Shown here piece by piece: positions 52,259 through 61,714 of a DNA stretch of 64,000 nucleotides. The DNA comes from Mesorhizobium sp. 1M-11 (GTDB taxonomy: Bacteria; Pseudomonadota; Alphaproteobacteria; Rhizobiales; Rhizobiaceae). Every line of letters starts with the position of its first letter. Position 1 is the first letter of the stretch. Location: contig NZ_LJSD01000033.1 of NCBI RefSeq assembly GCF_001303895.1, positions 1 to 64,000 of the forward strand. Reading direction: 5' to 3'. A program made the position numbers and the translations under genes. Under the pieces are notes generated by a model. That model searched no databases. It was not told the origin of the DNA and worked only from the letters and a program-made list of their open reading frames with translations.

Positions 52259-52274
52259 TAGACACCAGTGTACA
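52259..52274. promoter_or_regulatory. Shared operator-like motif, site A (TAGACA-N4-TGTACA)
   Basis: TAGACACCAGTGTACA lies between the divergent S9 peptidase and M19 dipeptidase genes. It matches site B at 53451 in 14 of the 16 positions outside a three-base variable part (T-R-GACA-NN-AG-TGTACA). TGTCTAGACA (52255-52264), a separate palindrome, overlaps its left half. A TetR-type dyad of the TNNACA-N4-TGTNNA kind would fit, with the TetR at 61034 as candidate. Confidence 0.5.
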
Positions 52275-52375
52275 TTAGGTTGGGCCACGGGCATCCACGA
52301 CGTGATCGACGGTTGACCCGCCATGCCTGGAGTGCGCAGATCGCGAAGGGAACGCAACAAATCCAGGCATAACAG

Positions 52376-53368
52376 ATGAAGCTTGACGACAAAATTCGAT
52401 CGATCCTGGACAGCGAAGTCATCTGGGACGCCCACTCCGGTTTCATGCCGGACCCGGCTGCCGATCTGAACAATCTGCGGATATGGCGCGAGGCAGGCGT
52501 GGATTACCTTTCCATCGACGTCGGGTTCGATCTGCTTGCCTGGGAACAGACGGTGGCCACGCTCGCCTGTTTCCGGCATTGGATAATGGCGCGTCCCGAC
52601 GACTACGCGCTCGTCGGGTCAGCCGATGACATCCTCGCCGCGAAGGCACAGCGCAAGCTGGCGGTCACCTTCGACATCGAAGGCATGAACGCCCTGAACG
52701 GCCGGATTGAAATGGTCGAATTCTACCACCGCCTCGGCGTGCGTCAGATACTCTTCGCCTATAACCGCAACAATCTCGCCGGTGGCGGATGCCATGACAC
52801 CGATGCGGGATTGACGGCATTTGGCCGGCAGGTGATCGACGAGATGAACCGCCTCGGCATGTTTGTCGACGTCACCCATACGGGCTATCGAACGACCATG
52901 GAGGTGATGGAATATAGCGACCGGCCGGTCATCTTCTCGCACTCCAATCCAAAGGCGCTGTGCTCTCACGGGCGTAACATCACGGACGATCAGATCAGAG
53001 CCTGCGCCGGCACCGGCGGCATCATCGGCGTCGTTGGCCTCAATCGCTTCCTCGGCGAGGGGCGCACCGATTCCGAACGCCTGGCCGACCACATTGAATA
53101 TCTGATCGATCTCGCCGGGCCGCCGCATGTCGGCATCGGTCTCGATTATGCATTTCCGGTCGAGGTCGAGGGCATCGAGGACATCATCGCCAGCAATCCG
53201 CATTTCTGGCCAAAGAGCGAATATCCCGAAGGCGAGACGACCTATTCCTCGCCCGGCCAAATGGCGGAGCTGGTCGAAGTCCTGCTGCGCCGCGGCCAGC
53301 CGGAACAAGCGGTCCGCGGCGTCATGGGTGGCAACTTCATGCGCCTTGCGCGAGAGGTCTGGAAATAA
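52376..53368 (+). CDS. M19 family membrane dipeptidase-like protein
   Basis: A 330-residue protein of the renal dipeptidase family. The fold is clear from VTFDIEGMNAL, the bridging glutamate, MFVDVTHTGYRTTMEV and VIFSHSNPKALCSHGRN, which carry the two histidine ligands, and HVGIGLDYAF. The first metal motif is DAHSGF rather than the usual HxD, so one aspartate ligand is replaced by glycine and metal binding may be altered. The ATG follows a weak ribosome site. It is divergent from the S9 peptidase gene and upstream of a peptide ABC transporter, suggesting work on an imported dipeptide-like compound. Confidence 0.88.
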   Translation: MKLDDKIRSILDSEVIWDAHSGFMPDPAADLNNLRIWREAGVDYLSIDVGFDLLAWEQTVATLACFRHWIMARPDDYALVGSADDILAAKAQRKLAVTFDIEGMNALNGRIEMVEFYHRLGVRQILFAYNRNNLAGGGCHDTDAGLTAFGRQVIDEMNRLGMFVDVTHTGYRTTMEVMEYSDRPVIFSHSNPKALCSHGRNITDDQIRACAGTGGIIGVVGLNRFLGEGRTDSERLADHIEYLIDLAGPPHVGIGLDYAFPVEVEGIEDIIASNPHFWPKSEYPEGETTYSSPGQMAELVEVLLRRGQPEQAVRGVMGGNFMRLAREVWK

Positions 53369-53450
53369 TCCCTGGCACAGGCGCTCGCGCTCGGGCGGCG
53401 CTTAGGCGGAACAGGCTTCCTGTTTCGCGACGCATGACGCATTTTCCCGC

Positions 53451-53466
53451 TGGACATAAGTGTACA
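53451..53466. promoter_or_regulatory. Shared operator-like motif, site B (TGGACA-N4-TGTACA)
   Basis: TGGACATAAGTGTACA lies 80 bases before the oligopeptide-binding protein gene and matches site A in the S9/M19 divergent region. The half-sites TRGACA and TGTACA are inverted relative to each other. Two copies in front of functionally related transcription units suggest a common regulator. Confidence 0.5.
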
Positions 53467-53545
53467 GTCAGGGCAGGCTATCGGATGGAGACCTCGATGT
53501 TTCCACAAGCGACGTAGAGCGCTCAATAAAACGAAGGGGAAGAAC

Positions 53546-55105
53546 ATGACCAAAGTCGCGAATATCGACATGACACGCCGCGGCCTGCTGGCAGGCGCCG
53601 GGGCGCTCGGCCTTGCGTCGCTGATCTATTCCGGCAAGCGCGCGCAAGCGGCCGGCTCTATTCTCAAAGTGCGGTCCTACGGCGACATCCAGACACTCGA
53701 TCCGGCCTTCCGCCTCGCGGCGCCCGAAGGCGACATCACCAATGTCATCTTCGCCAGCCTCGTCGTCGCCACGCCAGGCGACAACTGGGGTTGGAAGCCG
53801 ATGGCGGTAGAGAAGATCGAGCAGCTCGATCCGCTCACCGTTGCCTTCAAGCTCCGCGACAATATCGGCTTCACCGACGGATTTGGTCAGCTGACCGCGG
53901 AGGACGTGAAATTCTCGATCGAACGCATCGCGGATCCCAGCAACAAGTCACCCTATGCCGGCGACTGGGCAACACTCAAGGAGGTCGAGGTCAAGGACAA
54001 GCTTTCGGGCATCATCCACCTGAAGGAAGGCTTCGCGCCGCTATGGACGTCGACATTGCCGACGCCATCAAGCACCATCCTGTCCAAGCGCGCCGTGACG
54101 GAGGCAGGCGGCAAGCTGGGCGTAAAGCCCGTCGCGCAGTCCGGGCCTTATCTGTTGAAGGAATGGTCGCCCAAGCAGCGCACCGTGCTCGTGCGCAACC
54201 CGGACTGGAAATACGAGCAAGGCAGCTACGACGAAATCCATATCCTTCCAATCGAGGATGAGAAGACCGCCGAGCTCGGCTACGAGGCAGGCGATCTCGA
54301 CTATACCTGGACTTCGGTGTCGTCGATCAAGCGGCTGAAGGAAACGCCGCCGGCAAACACCGCTGTGGTCCAAAAACCTTCGCTTGCCTTCGTCTGGCTC
54401 GGCATGAACCAGACCGCGGCGCCTTTCGACAATCCCGACCTGCGCCGCGCCATTCAATACGGCGTCGACCGCAAGGCCGTGGTGGATGCGGCCTATTTCG
54501 GCGCTGCCGACACCTCCACCGGCATCATCGCGCCGGGCCTAATCGGCCATCGGGAGAAGAACCTCTTCGACTATGATCCTGACAAGGCACGCGAACTGGT
54601 CGACAAGGCCGGCGCGAGCGGCGTCACCGTCACGCTCGATATCCTCAACAAGGCAGAACGCCTGTCCGCCGCGCAGGTCGTACAGGCCAACCTGCAGGAC
54701 ATCGGCATCAATGTCGAAATCAAACAGAACGACAGCGGCACGTTCTGGACACTCGGCTCCAAGGAAAATCCCTATTCCAAGAAGCTCCAGATGGTGCTGT
54801 CGCGCTTCTCGATGCAACCCGACCCGAGCTGGGCCACCGAGTGGTACACGCGTAGCCAGATCGGCGTATGGAATTGGGAGCAGTTCAGTAGCGAGGAGTT
54901 CGACAAGCTGGTCGTCGCAGGCAAGGTGGAACTCGATCCGGCCAAGCGCGACGTCATGTACAAGAAAATGCAGGACCTGATGGAAGAGAGCGGCTGCTAT
55001 GTCTTCCTCACCCACGAAGTCACCGGCGTGATGCATCGCAAGAGCGTGGCGGCGGCCCTCAAACCCAATGGCGAGCCCTGCTTCGAGGACTTCAAACTCG
55101 CTTGA
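53546..55105 (+). CDS. Peptide-type ABC transporter substrate-binding protein (SBP_bac_5)
   Basis: A 519-residue binding protein of the DppA/OppA family. A twin-arginine-like signal (MTRRGLLAGAGALGLASLIYSG) precedes the mature protein, whose start LKVRSYGDIQTLDPAFRLAAPEGDI is the family pattern. GGGGAAG precedes the ATG. It is the first of a five-gene transporter set with permeases and ATPases immediately downstream and a dipeptidase just upstream, so dipeptides, oligopeptides or opine-like compounds are likely ligands. Confidence 0.93.
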   Translation: MTKVANIDMTRRGLLAGAGALGLASLIYSGKRAQAAGSILKVRSYGDIQTLDPAFRLAAPEGDITNVIFASLVVATPGDNWGWKPMAVEKIEQLDPLTVAFKLRDNIGFTDGFGQLTAEDVKFSIERIADPSNKSPYAGDWATLKEVEVKDKLSGIIHLKEGFAPLWTSTLPTPSSTILSKRAVTEAGGKLGVKPVAQSGPYLLKEWSPKQRTVLVRNPDWKYEQGSYDEIHILPIEDEKTAELGYEAGDLDYTWTSVSSIKRLKETPPANTAVVQKPSLAFVWLGMNQTAAPFDNPDLRRAIQYGVDRKAVVDAAYFGAADTSTGIIAPGLIGHREKNLFDYDPDKARELVDKAGASGVTVTLDILNKAERLSAAQVVQANLQDIGINVEIKQNDSGTFWTLGSKENPYSKKLQMVLSRFSMQPDPSWATEWYTRSQIGVWNWEQFSSEEFDKLVVAGKVELDPAKRDVMYKKMQDLMEESGCYVFLTHEVTGVMHRKSVAAALKPNGEPCFEDFKLA

Positions 55106-55156
55106 ACGTGACGGGGAGCCACGGCATGAGGCCGAGCGGATCGACCGGGTCCTGAG

Positions 55157-56104
55157 ATGCTTCAGTATGCGCTGAAACGGCTGGGACTAAGCGTGGTCAT
55201 CGTGAGTGTCGCGATGGCGATGCTGTTCGCCATGATTTACGTGATCCCGGGCGATCCGGCCTCCGTGGCGCTCGGTCCGCGCGCAACGCCCGAGATGGTC
55301 CAGGCACTGCGCAGTCGCATGGGGCTGGATCAGCCGATCTGGGTTCAGTTCGCCAGATTCTATTTCTCCGCGCTTCGCGGCGATCTGGGCATCGAGATCC
55401 TTTCGGGGCGACCGGTGCTCGGCGTGGTGTTCGAACAATTGCCATTCACGCTGGCCCTGATTGCCGGGGCGATCTCTTGGTCCGTCCTGCTCGGGATTCC
55501 GCTGGGCTGCGTCGCCGCGATCCGGCGCGGCGGCTTCGTCGACCGCGTCATCGGCGTTCTGTCCGTCGCGGTGATCGCCGTGCCGTCCTTCGTCATCGCG
55601 ATCTATTCGCTGCTGATCTTCGCCGTCGCCCTGCAGTGGCTGCCAGCCATCGGCGCCGGGGAACCCGGCAATCTGGGCAGCCAGTTGAAGCATCTCATCT
55701 TGCCCTCGCTCGCAATCGGCGTCGGCTGGGTGGGATACATCGCGCGCATGGTGCGGGCCTCCATGCTGGAGACGCTCGAAGCCTCTCACATCCGCACCGC
55801 GCGGGCGTTCGGCCTGCCCGAGTCGCGCATCACCTATTCCTACGCGCTGCGTATCGCCATCCTGCCAACCATCACGCTGCTCGGCGTCGGCGTTGGCACC
55901 ATGGTGTCCTCGGCGGTCTTCGCCGAGATCGTCTTTGCTCGGCCGGGCATTGGCAAATTGGTCTACGAGGCGATTTCCGTACGCAATTATCCAGTCGTCA
56001 CCGGCGCCGTGCTGGTCACAACCGTTTTCTTCGTCGTGGTGAACGCTTTCGCCGACATCATCATTGCTGCGTTGGATCCTCGTGTCAGATCAAGCTTTAG
56101 TTAA
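55157..56104 (+). CDS. Peptide-type ABC transporter permease (DppB-like)
   Basis: A 315-residue permease with about six membrane helices. The N-terminal YALKRLGLSVVIVSVAMAMLFAMIYVIPGDPA is typical of DppB/OppB, and the conserved loop is in SHIRTARAFGLPESRITYSYALRIAILPTI. It follows the binding-protein gene by 51 bases and overlaps the next permease gene slightly. Confidence 0.93.
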   Translation: MLQYALKRLGLSVVIVSVAMAMLFAMIYVIPGDPASVALGPRATPEMVQALRSRMGLDQPIWVQFARFYFSALRGDLGIEILSGRPVLGVVFEQLPFTLALIAGAISWSVLLGIPLGCVAAIRRGGFVDRVIGVLSVAVIAVPSFVIAIYSLLIFAVALQWLPAIGAGEPGNLGSQLKHLILPSLAIGVGWVGYIARMVRASMLETLEASHIRTARAFGLPESRITYSYALRIAILPTITLLGVGVGTMVSSAVFAEIVFARPGIGKLVYEAISVRNYPVVTGAVLVTTVFFVVVNAFADIIIAALDPRVRSSFS

Positions 56105-56969
56105 CCAGCCGCCGCGGCGGCGCTTCGCCGCCATCGGCCCTATTTTCAGGCGCATTGTTCGCGAGCCACTGGGCGCGTTCGGCCTCATCCTGGTTGTGAT
56201 CGTCGTGTTCTCCGCGCTTTTCGCCGACGTGATCGCCAGCTACCCGCCGACAAAGCTCTCGCCCGCCGAGCGCTTCGCACCGGCGAGCTTCCAACATCTG
56301 CTGGGCACCGATCATCTCGGCCGCGATCTGTTCTCGCGCGTACTCCACGGCGGCCGCATCGCGCTGGCCATTGCACTTGGCGCGACCGGACTATCCCTGG
56401 CCGGCGGCATCCTGCTCGGCCTCATCGCCGGCTATGGACCGCGCTGGCTCGACAATCTGCTTCTGCTGCTTTTCGATGCCATCAAGAGCTTCCCCACGGT
56501 GATGCTGGCGCTGGCGCTCGTCACGCTGACGGGGCCTTCGCTGCTTGCGGTGCTGGCCGTGGTAGTCCTGGTCAATGTGCCAGGATATGCCCGCATCATC
56601 CGCACCCAGACGCTTGTCCTGAAGTCGGCGGAGCATGTGATGGCGGCGCGCTCGATGGGAGCCGGCACGGCGCGTATTCTCGCCGTCCACATTTTGCCCA
56701 ACGTCATCGGCCCCATTCTCATCCTGGCGTCGATGGATATTCCGGTCGTCGTGGCGATCGAAGCCGGATTGAGCTTCCTCGGCCTCGGCGTCAGGCCCCC
56801 TCTGCCGAGCTGGGGCGCGATCCTGAACGACGGCTTCGTCAACATCCGCGATTCATATTGGATCGTGGTTGCCGGAGGCGTGCCGATCATCCTCACCACG
56901 CTCGGCTTCACCTTCCTCGGCGAAACGCTGCGTGACGTGTTCGATCCCAGGCTAAAGAGGCGCCAATGA
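56082..56969 (+). CDS. Peptide-type ABC transporter permease (DppC-like)
   Basis: A 295-residue permease if started at GTG 56082; a TTG at 56064 is also in frame and overlaps the DppB-like gene more. The N-terminal tail and first helix (REPLGAFGLILVVIVVFSALFADVIASYPPTKL) and LLGTDHLGRDLFSRVLHGGRIAL are typical of DppC/OppC; the loop is in SAEHVMAARSMGAGTARILAVHILPN. Its stop overlaps the next ATG (ATGA). Confidence 0.92.
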   Translation: MSDQALVNQPPRRRFAAIGPIFRRIVREPLGAFGLILVVIVVFSALFADVIASYPPTKLSPAERFAPASFQHLLGTDHLGRDLFSRVLHGGRIALAIALGATGLSLAGGILLGLIAGYGPRWLDNLLLLLFDAIKSFPTVMLALALVTLTGPSLLAVLAVVVLVNVPGYARIIRTQTLVLKSAEHVMAARSMGAGTARILAVHILPNVIGPILILASMDIPVVVAIEAGLSFLGLGVRPPLPSWGAILNDGFVNIRDSYWIVVAGGVPIILTTLGFTFLGETLRDVFDPRLKRRQ

Positions 56970-57946
56970 CGATCCTTGACGTCAAGGACCTGAGCGTCGA
57001 CTTCGTCACCGAGACCGGGACACTGCAGGCGCTGCGCAAGGTGAACCTCGCGGTGCCGGCCAACCGTATCGTAGGCGTCGTCGGTGAATCCGGCTGCGGA
57101 AAGTCGACCTTGATCAACACCGTTCTCGGCCTGCTCGCCGAGAACGGCGCGGTGACGTCGGGCGAGATCCTGTTCGAAGGCCAGAGCGACCTCGTCCACC
57201 TGGACGCAAACGGCATGCGGGCGCTGCGCGGACAAAAAATAGCGACGGTCTTCCAGGATCCGATGGGCGCGCTCAACCCCGTGCTGTCGGTCGGTCGGCA
57301 GATGCGCGACATCCAATATCGGTCGGCCCTGTCTCGCAAAGAAAAGGATGCGCGTTCGATCGAGATGTTGCGCAAGGTCCGCATCCCCGACCCCGAGCGC
57401 CGGCTGGCGCAGTTTCCGCACGAATTCTCCGGCGGCATGAAGCAGCGTATCGCAATCGCGATGGCGCTTCTGATGCAGCCGTCCCTGCTGATCGCCGACG
57501 AGCCGACGACAGCGCTGGACGCGACACTGGAAGTCGCCATCATTGAACTGTTGAAGGACCTACAGCAGCAGATCGGCTGCTCGGTGCTGTTCATCTCGCA
57601 TCACCTCGGCGTCATCGCCGAGTTGTGCGATGACATGATCGTCATGTACGCCGGCGAGGTCGTCGAGCACGGCTCGACACGCGATATCTTCCACAATGCG
57701 CGACACCCCTACACCAAAAAACTGCTCGCTTGCGATCCGGCGAGGCTCTCGCGCCGCGAACCGCAGCTGCCCACCATTCCCGGCACGCTGCCCGACCTTC
57801 GCGACCGACCGAAAGGCTGCATTTTCCAAGCGCGCTGCGAATTCACCGACGAGGCCTGCGCAGAGATGCCCCCGGACATCCCGGTCGGTGGCGCCCATGT
57901 CACGCGATGCTGGCACGCCGGAAAAACGACCGGGGCGCGTGCATGA
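56966..57946 (+). CDS. Peptide-type ABC transporter ATP-binding protein (DppD-like)
   Basis: A 326-residue ATPase. Walker A GESGCGKST (about residues 38-46), Q-loop FQDPMGALNP, signature FSGGMKQRIAIAMAL and Walker B LLIADEPTTALD are intact, as is the C-terminal oligopeptide-transporter tail with Cys-rich GCIFQARCEFTDEACAEMPP found in DppD-type proteins (Fe-S or metal-like site). Both ends overlap neighbours by ATGA, so the transporter genes are tightly coupled. Confidence 0.94.
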   Translation: MTILDVKDLSVDFVTETGTLQALRKVNLAVPANRIVGVVGESGCGKSTLINTVLGLLAENGAVTSGEILFEGQSDLVHLDANGMRALRGQKIATVFQDPMGALNPVLSVGRQMRDIQYRSALSRKEKDARSIEMLRKVRIPDPERRLAQFPHEFSGGMKQRIAIAMALLMQPSLLIADEPTTALDATLEVAIIELLKDLQQQIGCSVLFISHHLGVIAELCDDMIVMYAGEVVEHGSTRDIFHNARHPYTKKLLACDPARLSRREPQLPTIPGTLPDLRDRPKGCIFQARCEFTDEACAEMPPDIPVGGAHVTRCWHAGKTTGARA

Positions 57947-58953
57947 CAACGGAACCCCTACTCGCAGTCTCCAACCTTCGGGTGCGTTTCCGCATCGGTG
58001 GCGTGATCAGCGCGCTCGCCGGTCGCCTCACTGAAATCGAGGCCGTCGCCGGGGTCGGTTTCACGCTGGAGCGCGGCCAGACGCTCGCGCTCGTGGGCGA
58101 ATCCGGTTCGGGCAAAACGACGCTCGCGCGCGCCGTCAACGGCCTCCAGCCGGCGGCGAGCGGGTCGATCCGCTTCGAAGGCCGCGAATTGGGCAATTTT
58201 TCGAACGCAGGCTGGAAGTCGTTGCGGCGCAAGATATCGATGATGTTCCAGGATCCGGTCGGCTCGCTGTCACCACGGCTCAGCGTCCGCTCGCTGCTCG
58301 CGGAGCCATTCGCCATCCATGGCCTGTCCGGGCGCAGCCTCAACGCCGAAGTGGAGCGCCTGCTTGCCTTGGTCGGTCTTCCACGCGATTTCGCCGACCG
58401 TTATCCGCACCAGCTCTCTGGCGGGCAGGCACGCCGGGTCGGGGTTGCAAGGGCTGTTGCGCTCGACCCCGTGCTGATCATTGCCGACGAGCCGACGGCC
58501 GGTCTCGACGTGTCGATCCAGGGCGAGGTGCTCAATCTGCTCAACAGCTTGCGCGACCGCATGGGCTTGTCGATGCTCATCATCACCCACAATCTGCACG
58601 TCGTGCGGCAGATCGCCGATCGGATGGCGGTGATGTATCTCGGGCGCTTTGTTGAGGAAGGCGAGACGGAAGCGATCTTCCAGGCGCCGCGGCACCCATA
58701 CACGGCCGCACTGCTTTCCGCGAATCCCGAACCTGATCCGGACAAGGTGCACAACCGCATCGCCCTGCCCGCAGATGTGCCGTCGCTGCTCGACCGGCCT
58801 TCTGGGTGCGAGTTCCACACCCGTTGCCCGTTCGCCCAAGACATCTGCGCAGGTCAGGTGCCTGCCTCATCCGCGCTCGGGACCAGCCGGCTCACCTGCC
58901 ATTTCCCGCTCGATGCCGGCACGCGCGCCGTCAAGACAATTGCCACGACCTAA
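57943..58953 (+). CDS. Peptide-type ABC transporter ATP-binding protein (DppF-like)
   Basis: A 336-residue ATPase from ATG 57943. Walker A GESGSGKTT, Q-loop FQDPVGSLSPRLSV, signature LSGGQARRVGVARAVAL and Walker B LIIADEPTAGLDVS are present, and the C-terminus has the Cys-containing CEFHTRCPFAQDICAG segment of DppF-like proteins. Note the signature reads SGGQARR rather than SGGQ(R/Q)QR. It completes the five-gene importer and ends 15 bases before the CocE-type hydrolase gene. Confidence 0.93.
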   Translation: MTTEPLLAVSNLRVRFRIGGVISALAGRLTEIEAVAGVGFTLERGQTLALVGESGSGKTTLARAVNGLQPAASGSIRFEGRELGNFSNAGWKSLRRKISMMFQDPVGSLSPRLSVRSLLAEPFAIHGLSGRSLNAEVERLLALVGLPRDFADRYPHQLSGGQARRVGVARAVALDPVLIIADEPTAGLDVSIQGEVLNLLNSLRDRMGLSMLIITHNLHVVRQIADRMAVMYLGRFVEEGETEAIFQAPRHPYTAALLSANPEPDPDKVHNRIALPADVPSLLDRPSGCEFHTRCPFAQDICAGQVPASSALGTSRLTCHFPLDAGTRAVKTIATT

Positions 58954-58968
58954 GAGAAAGTTCGCCCG

Positions 58969-60996
58969 ATGAAAGACATCCGCGTGGTCACCGATTTTCC
59001 GCGCAAGGTGCATGAGATCGAGAACCTGTGGATCCCGATGCCCGACGGCGTGAAACTTGCTGCCCGCATCTGGCTCCCGGTGGACGCCGAGGCAGACCCG
59101 GTGCCTGCTGTTCTCGAATACCTGCCCTACCGCAAGCGTGACGGAACGGTGGAGCGCGACGCGCTCACGCATCCCTACTTCGCCGGTCACGGCTATGCTG
59201 GCGTGAGGGTCGACATGCGCGGCAGCGGCGACAGCGAAGGCATCTGCAAGGGTGAATATCTCAAGCAGGAGCAGGATGACTGCCTCGCGGTGATCGAATG
59301 GCTGGCGAAACAGCCCTGGTGTTCCGGCGCGGTCGGCATGATCGGCATAAGCTGGGGCGGCTTCAACGGGCTCCAGGTCGCAGCTCGACGGCCGTCGGCA
59401 CTGAAGGCCGTCATCTCGTTGTGCTCCACCGACGACCGCTACAATGACGACGTCCACTATCTCGGCGGCGCGCAGATGTGCGACAATCTGAACTGGGGTA
59501 CCACCGCCTGGGCAATCGCCATGACACCGCCCGATCCGCTAATTGCAGGGGATCGCTGGCGCGAGCTTTGGGACGACCGCTTAAACGGCAACGGCATCTG
59601 GATGCAGGACTGGTTCAAGCATCAGCGCCGAGACGAATTCTATAAGCACGGCTCGATCTGCGAGAACTACTCCGATATCGAGATTCCCGTTTACGCAGTC
59701 GGTGGCTGGGCCGACGGCTATCCAAACCCGATCTTCCGAATGATGGAGAGCCTCCCGGGCGTTCGCAAGGGTCTGATCGGTCCCTGGGGACACAAATATC
59801 CTCATTTCGCCATGCCCGGCCCGCGCATCGGGTTCCTCAAGGAATGCCTGCGCTGGTGGGATCAATATCTCAAGGGCATCAACACCGGCATTGCCGACGA
59901 GCCCATGCTACGTGCCTGGATCCAGGATCCCGCGCCGCCAGCTGCCATTTATGACGAGCGCCCCGGCCACTGGGTCGCCGAGCCTTCCTGGCCAGGGCCT
60001 GGAGTCAGCGAGCGCTCTCTCGCTTTGTCGCCAGGGCGCCTTGGCGAAAGCGCTGGCAACGACGACGTGCTGACAATCTGCTCGCCGTCAACGGCGGGCC
60101 TCTCCTCCGGAACGTGGTGCGGCTATGGGGCCGTGCCGACATTGCCGGTCGATCAGCGCATGGAAGCTGGCAACGCGCTCATCTTTGAAACGGAGCCCTT
60201 GCAGGAAGCCGTGGAGATCCTCGGCTTCCCGGAGTTCGAGGTCAAGCTCGCCTCGGACAAGCCAGTCGCGCTGGTCTCGGCGACCCTGTCGCTGGTGCTG
60301 GAAGACGGCGCGGCTGCCCGCGTCAGCTATGGGATCCTCAACCTCACGCATCGGCATGACGACCTCGAGCTCCAGCCCATGACGCCGGGCGAGGTCGAGA
60401 CGATACGCATCAAACTGCGTTGCTGCGGCCAGCGCTTCGAGAAAGGCCAGCGCATCCGGCTCGCCGTCGCCACGGGGCATTGGCCGATTGTCTTTCCGGG
60501 ACCGGAGAAGGCGACACTGTCGATCCATTGCACCGGCAGCAGGCTGATCCTGCCGGTGCGCGAACCGCAGGCGCTCGATGCGACGCTTGCGGACTTCAAA
60601 GGGCCAGAGAGTGCGGCGCCCATGGCGCAGGAAGTGATGAAGGCAGGGGAGCCCTTCCGACGCGAGGTGACGACGAACCAGGTGACCGGCGAGACCATCT
60701 ATACCATCGTGAGCGACGCTGGAACGGTGCGCCATCCGCACACCGGCATGATTGTGTCGGCCAGGCAGACCGAGGTCTACGCCATTCATCCGGACGATCC
60801 AAACTCGGCTCGGGGAACCGTAACTTGGGACAAGTCCTATGCCCGGGGCGACTGGAACGCTGGTGTTTCGGTCTCGGCCACGGTTCGGGGATTGCGTGAA
60901 GTCTGGCGCCTGGAGACACATCTCGTTGCGCGCACCCGTGACGAAATCGTCCTCGATCGCGAAGAGATCACGGAGTTTCCGCGCGACCTGAATTGA
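58969..60996 (+). CDS. CocE/NonD family hydrolase (X-Pro dipeptidyl-peptidase-like)
   Basis: A 675-residue serine hydrolase. The alpha/beta-hydrolase domain shows VRVDMRGSGDSEG and the nucleophile GISWGGFNGLQVA; the C-terminal part (about 370-560) is the PepX_C jelly-roll domain. Family members hydrolyse esters and amides such as cocaine, alpha-amino acid esters, beta-lactam side chains and Xaa-Pro peptides. It is the sixth gene in line after the peptide transporter, 15 bases downstream of the last ATPase gene, so it likely acts on the imported compound. No signal peptide is evident. Confidence 0.9.
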   Translation: MKDIRVVTDFPRKVHEIENLWIPMPDGVKLAARIWLPVDAEADPVPAVLEYLPYRKRDGTVERDALTHPYFAGHGYAGVRVDMRGSGDSEGICKGEYLKQEQDDCLAVIEWLAKQPWCSGAVGMIGISWGGFNGLQVAARRPSALKAVISLCSTDDRYNDDVHYLGGAQMCDNLNWGTTAWAIAMTPPDPLIAGDRWRELWDDRLNGNGIWMQDWFKHQRRDEFYKHGSICENYSDIEIPVYAVGGWADGYPNPIFRMMESLPGVRKGLIGPWGHKYPHFAMPGPRIGFLKECLRWWDQYLKGINTGIADEPMLRAWIQDPAPPAAIYDERPGHWVAEPSWPGPGVSERSLALSPGRLGESAGNDDVLTICSPSTAGLSSGTWCGYGAVPTLPVDQRMEAGNALIFETEPLQEAVEILGFPEFEVKLASDKPVALVSATLSLVLEDGAAARVSYGILNLTHRHDDLELQPMTPGEVETIRIKLRCCGQRFEKGQRIRLAVATGHWPIVFPGPEKATLSIHCTGSRLILPVREPQALDATLADFKGPESAAPMAQEVMKAGEPFRREVTTNQVTGETIYTIVSDAGTVRHPHTGMIVSARQTEVYAIHPDDPNSARGTVTWDKSYARGDWNAGVSVSATVRGLREVWRLETHLVARTRDEIVLDREEITEFPRDLN

Positions 60997-61033
60997 TGTG
61001 GCGGGCGGCGCACTGTCAGGGCTAGCTGCGGGC

Positions 61034-61714
61034 TTAACGCTTGATATGGGCGCGCCGTGAATTTCTCTGCCGTATCTTTTCGGCGAAGGCTTCGACCTCT
61101 CCGTCGTGGGGCGCTTTGCCCGTATGAGTAAGCAGGTATGCTGCCGTCAGAGATAGGCGGTTGCTTACCGGCTCGACGATTTCAAGCGAGTAATAACCGA
61201 TCTGGGTGAAATAAAGCACACGCGCCCGCACGAACGCCTCGGTGTCGCCGTAGCCATGCCGCGAGAACATCGCTCGGATAGCCTCGACCCGCGCATCGTC
61301 CTCGTCCTTGACGATCCGGTGCACTTTAACCGACTGGCGCGACCATGCGCGGACGGCAAAGTCCAGGAGCGGATCGAACAGCGATTCATCCAACCAGCAC
61401 TCGAAAACGTTGAGTACCCCCTGCGTGATCGATGCGGCGGGTCGAGCAGCTTGCGTGAGGATGAAACGAGTATTGTTGTCGCGCCAATGGTTGAGAAGTT
61501 GGTCAAGCAAATCCTGGCGGCTTTTGAAATACCAGTAGAAGCTGGAGCGGGAAACATTGAGTTTTTGCCCGAGCGTCAAGACACGCACCGCCTCCACACC
61601 CTCGGAGACAAGGGTTTCCAGCGCGAGCTTCATCCAGTCCTCGCGGGTCACCTTGGTGTTGCCACTCGAGCCGGATCGCCGCGCAATTTCCGCAACACTG
61701 GAGTCGGAAGACAT
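61034..61714 (-). CDS. TetR family transcriptional regulator
   Basis: A 226-residue TetR regulator from ATG 61714 (MSSDSSVAEIARR); the frame is open to 61768. The DNA-binding domain lies around residues 25-75 (WMKLALETLVSEGVEAVRVLTLGQKLNVSRSSFYWYFKSRQDLLDQLL), typical of the family. It is convergent with the CocE-type hydrolase gene and is the only dedicated regulator seen near the peptide island, which makes it the best candidate for the motif at 52259 and 53451. Confidence 0.9.
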   Translation of the reverse strand: MSSDSSVAEIARRSGSSGNTKVTREDWMKLALETLVSEGVEAVRVLTLGQKLNVSRSSFYWYFKSRQDLLDQLLNHWRDNNTRFILTQAARPAASITQGVLNVFECWLDESLFDPLLDFAVRAWSRQSVKVHRIVKDEDDARVEAIRAMFSRHGYGDTEAFVRARVLYFTQIGYYSLEIVEPVSNRLSLTAAYLLTHTGKAPHDGEVEAFAEKIRQRNSRRAHIKR

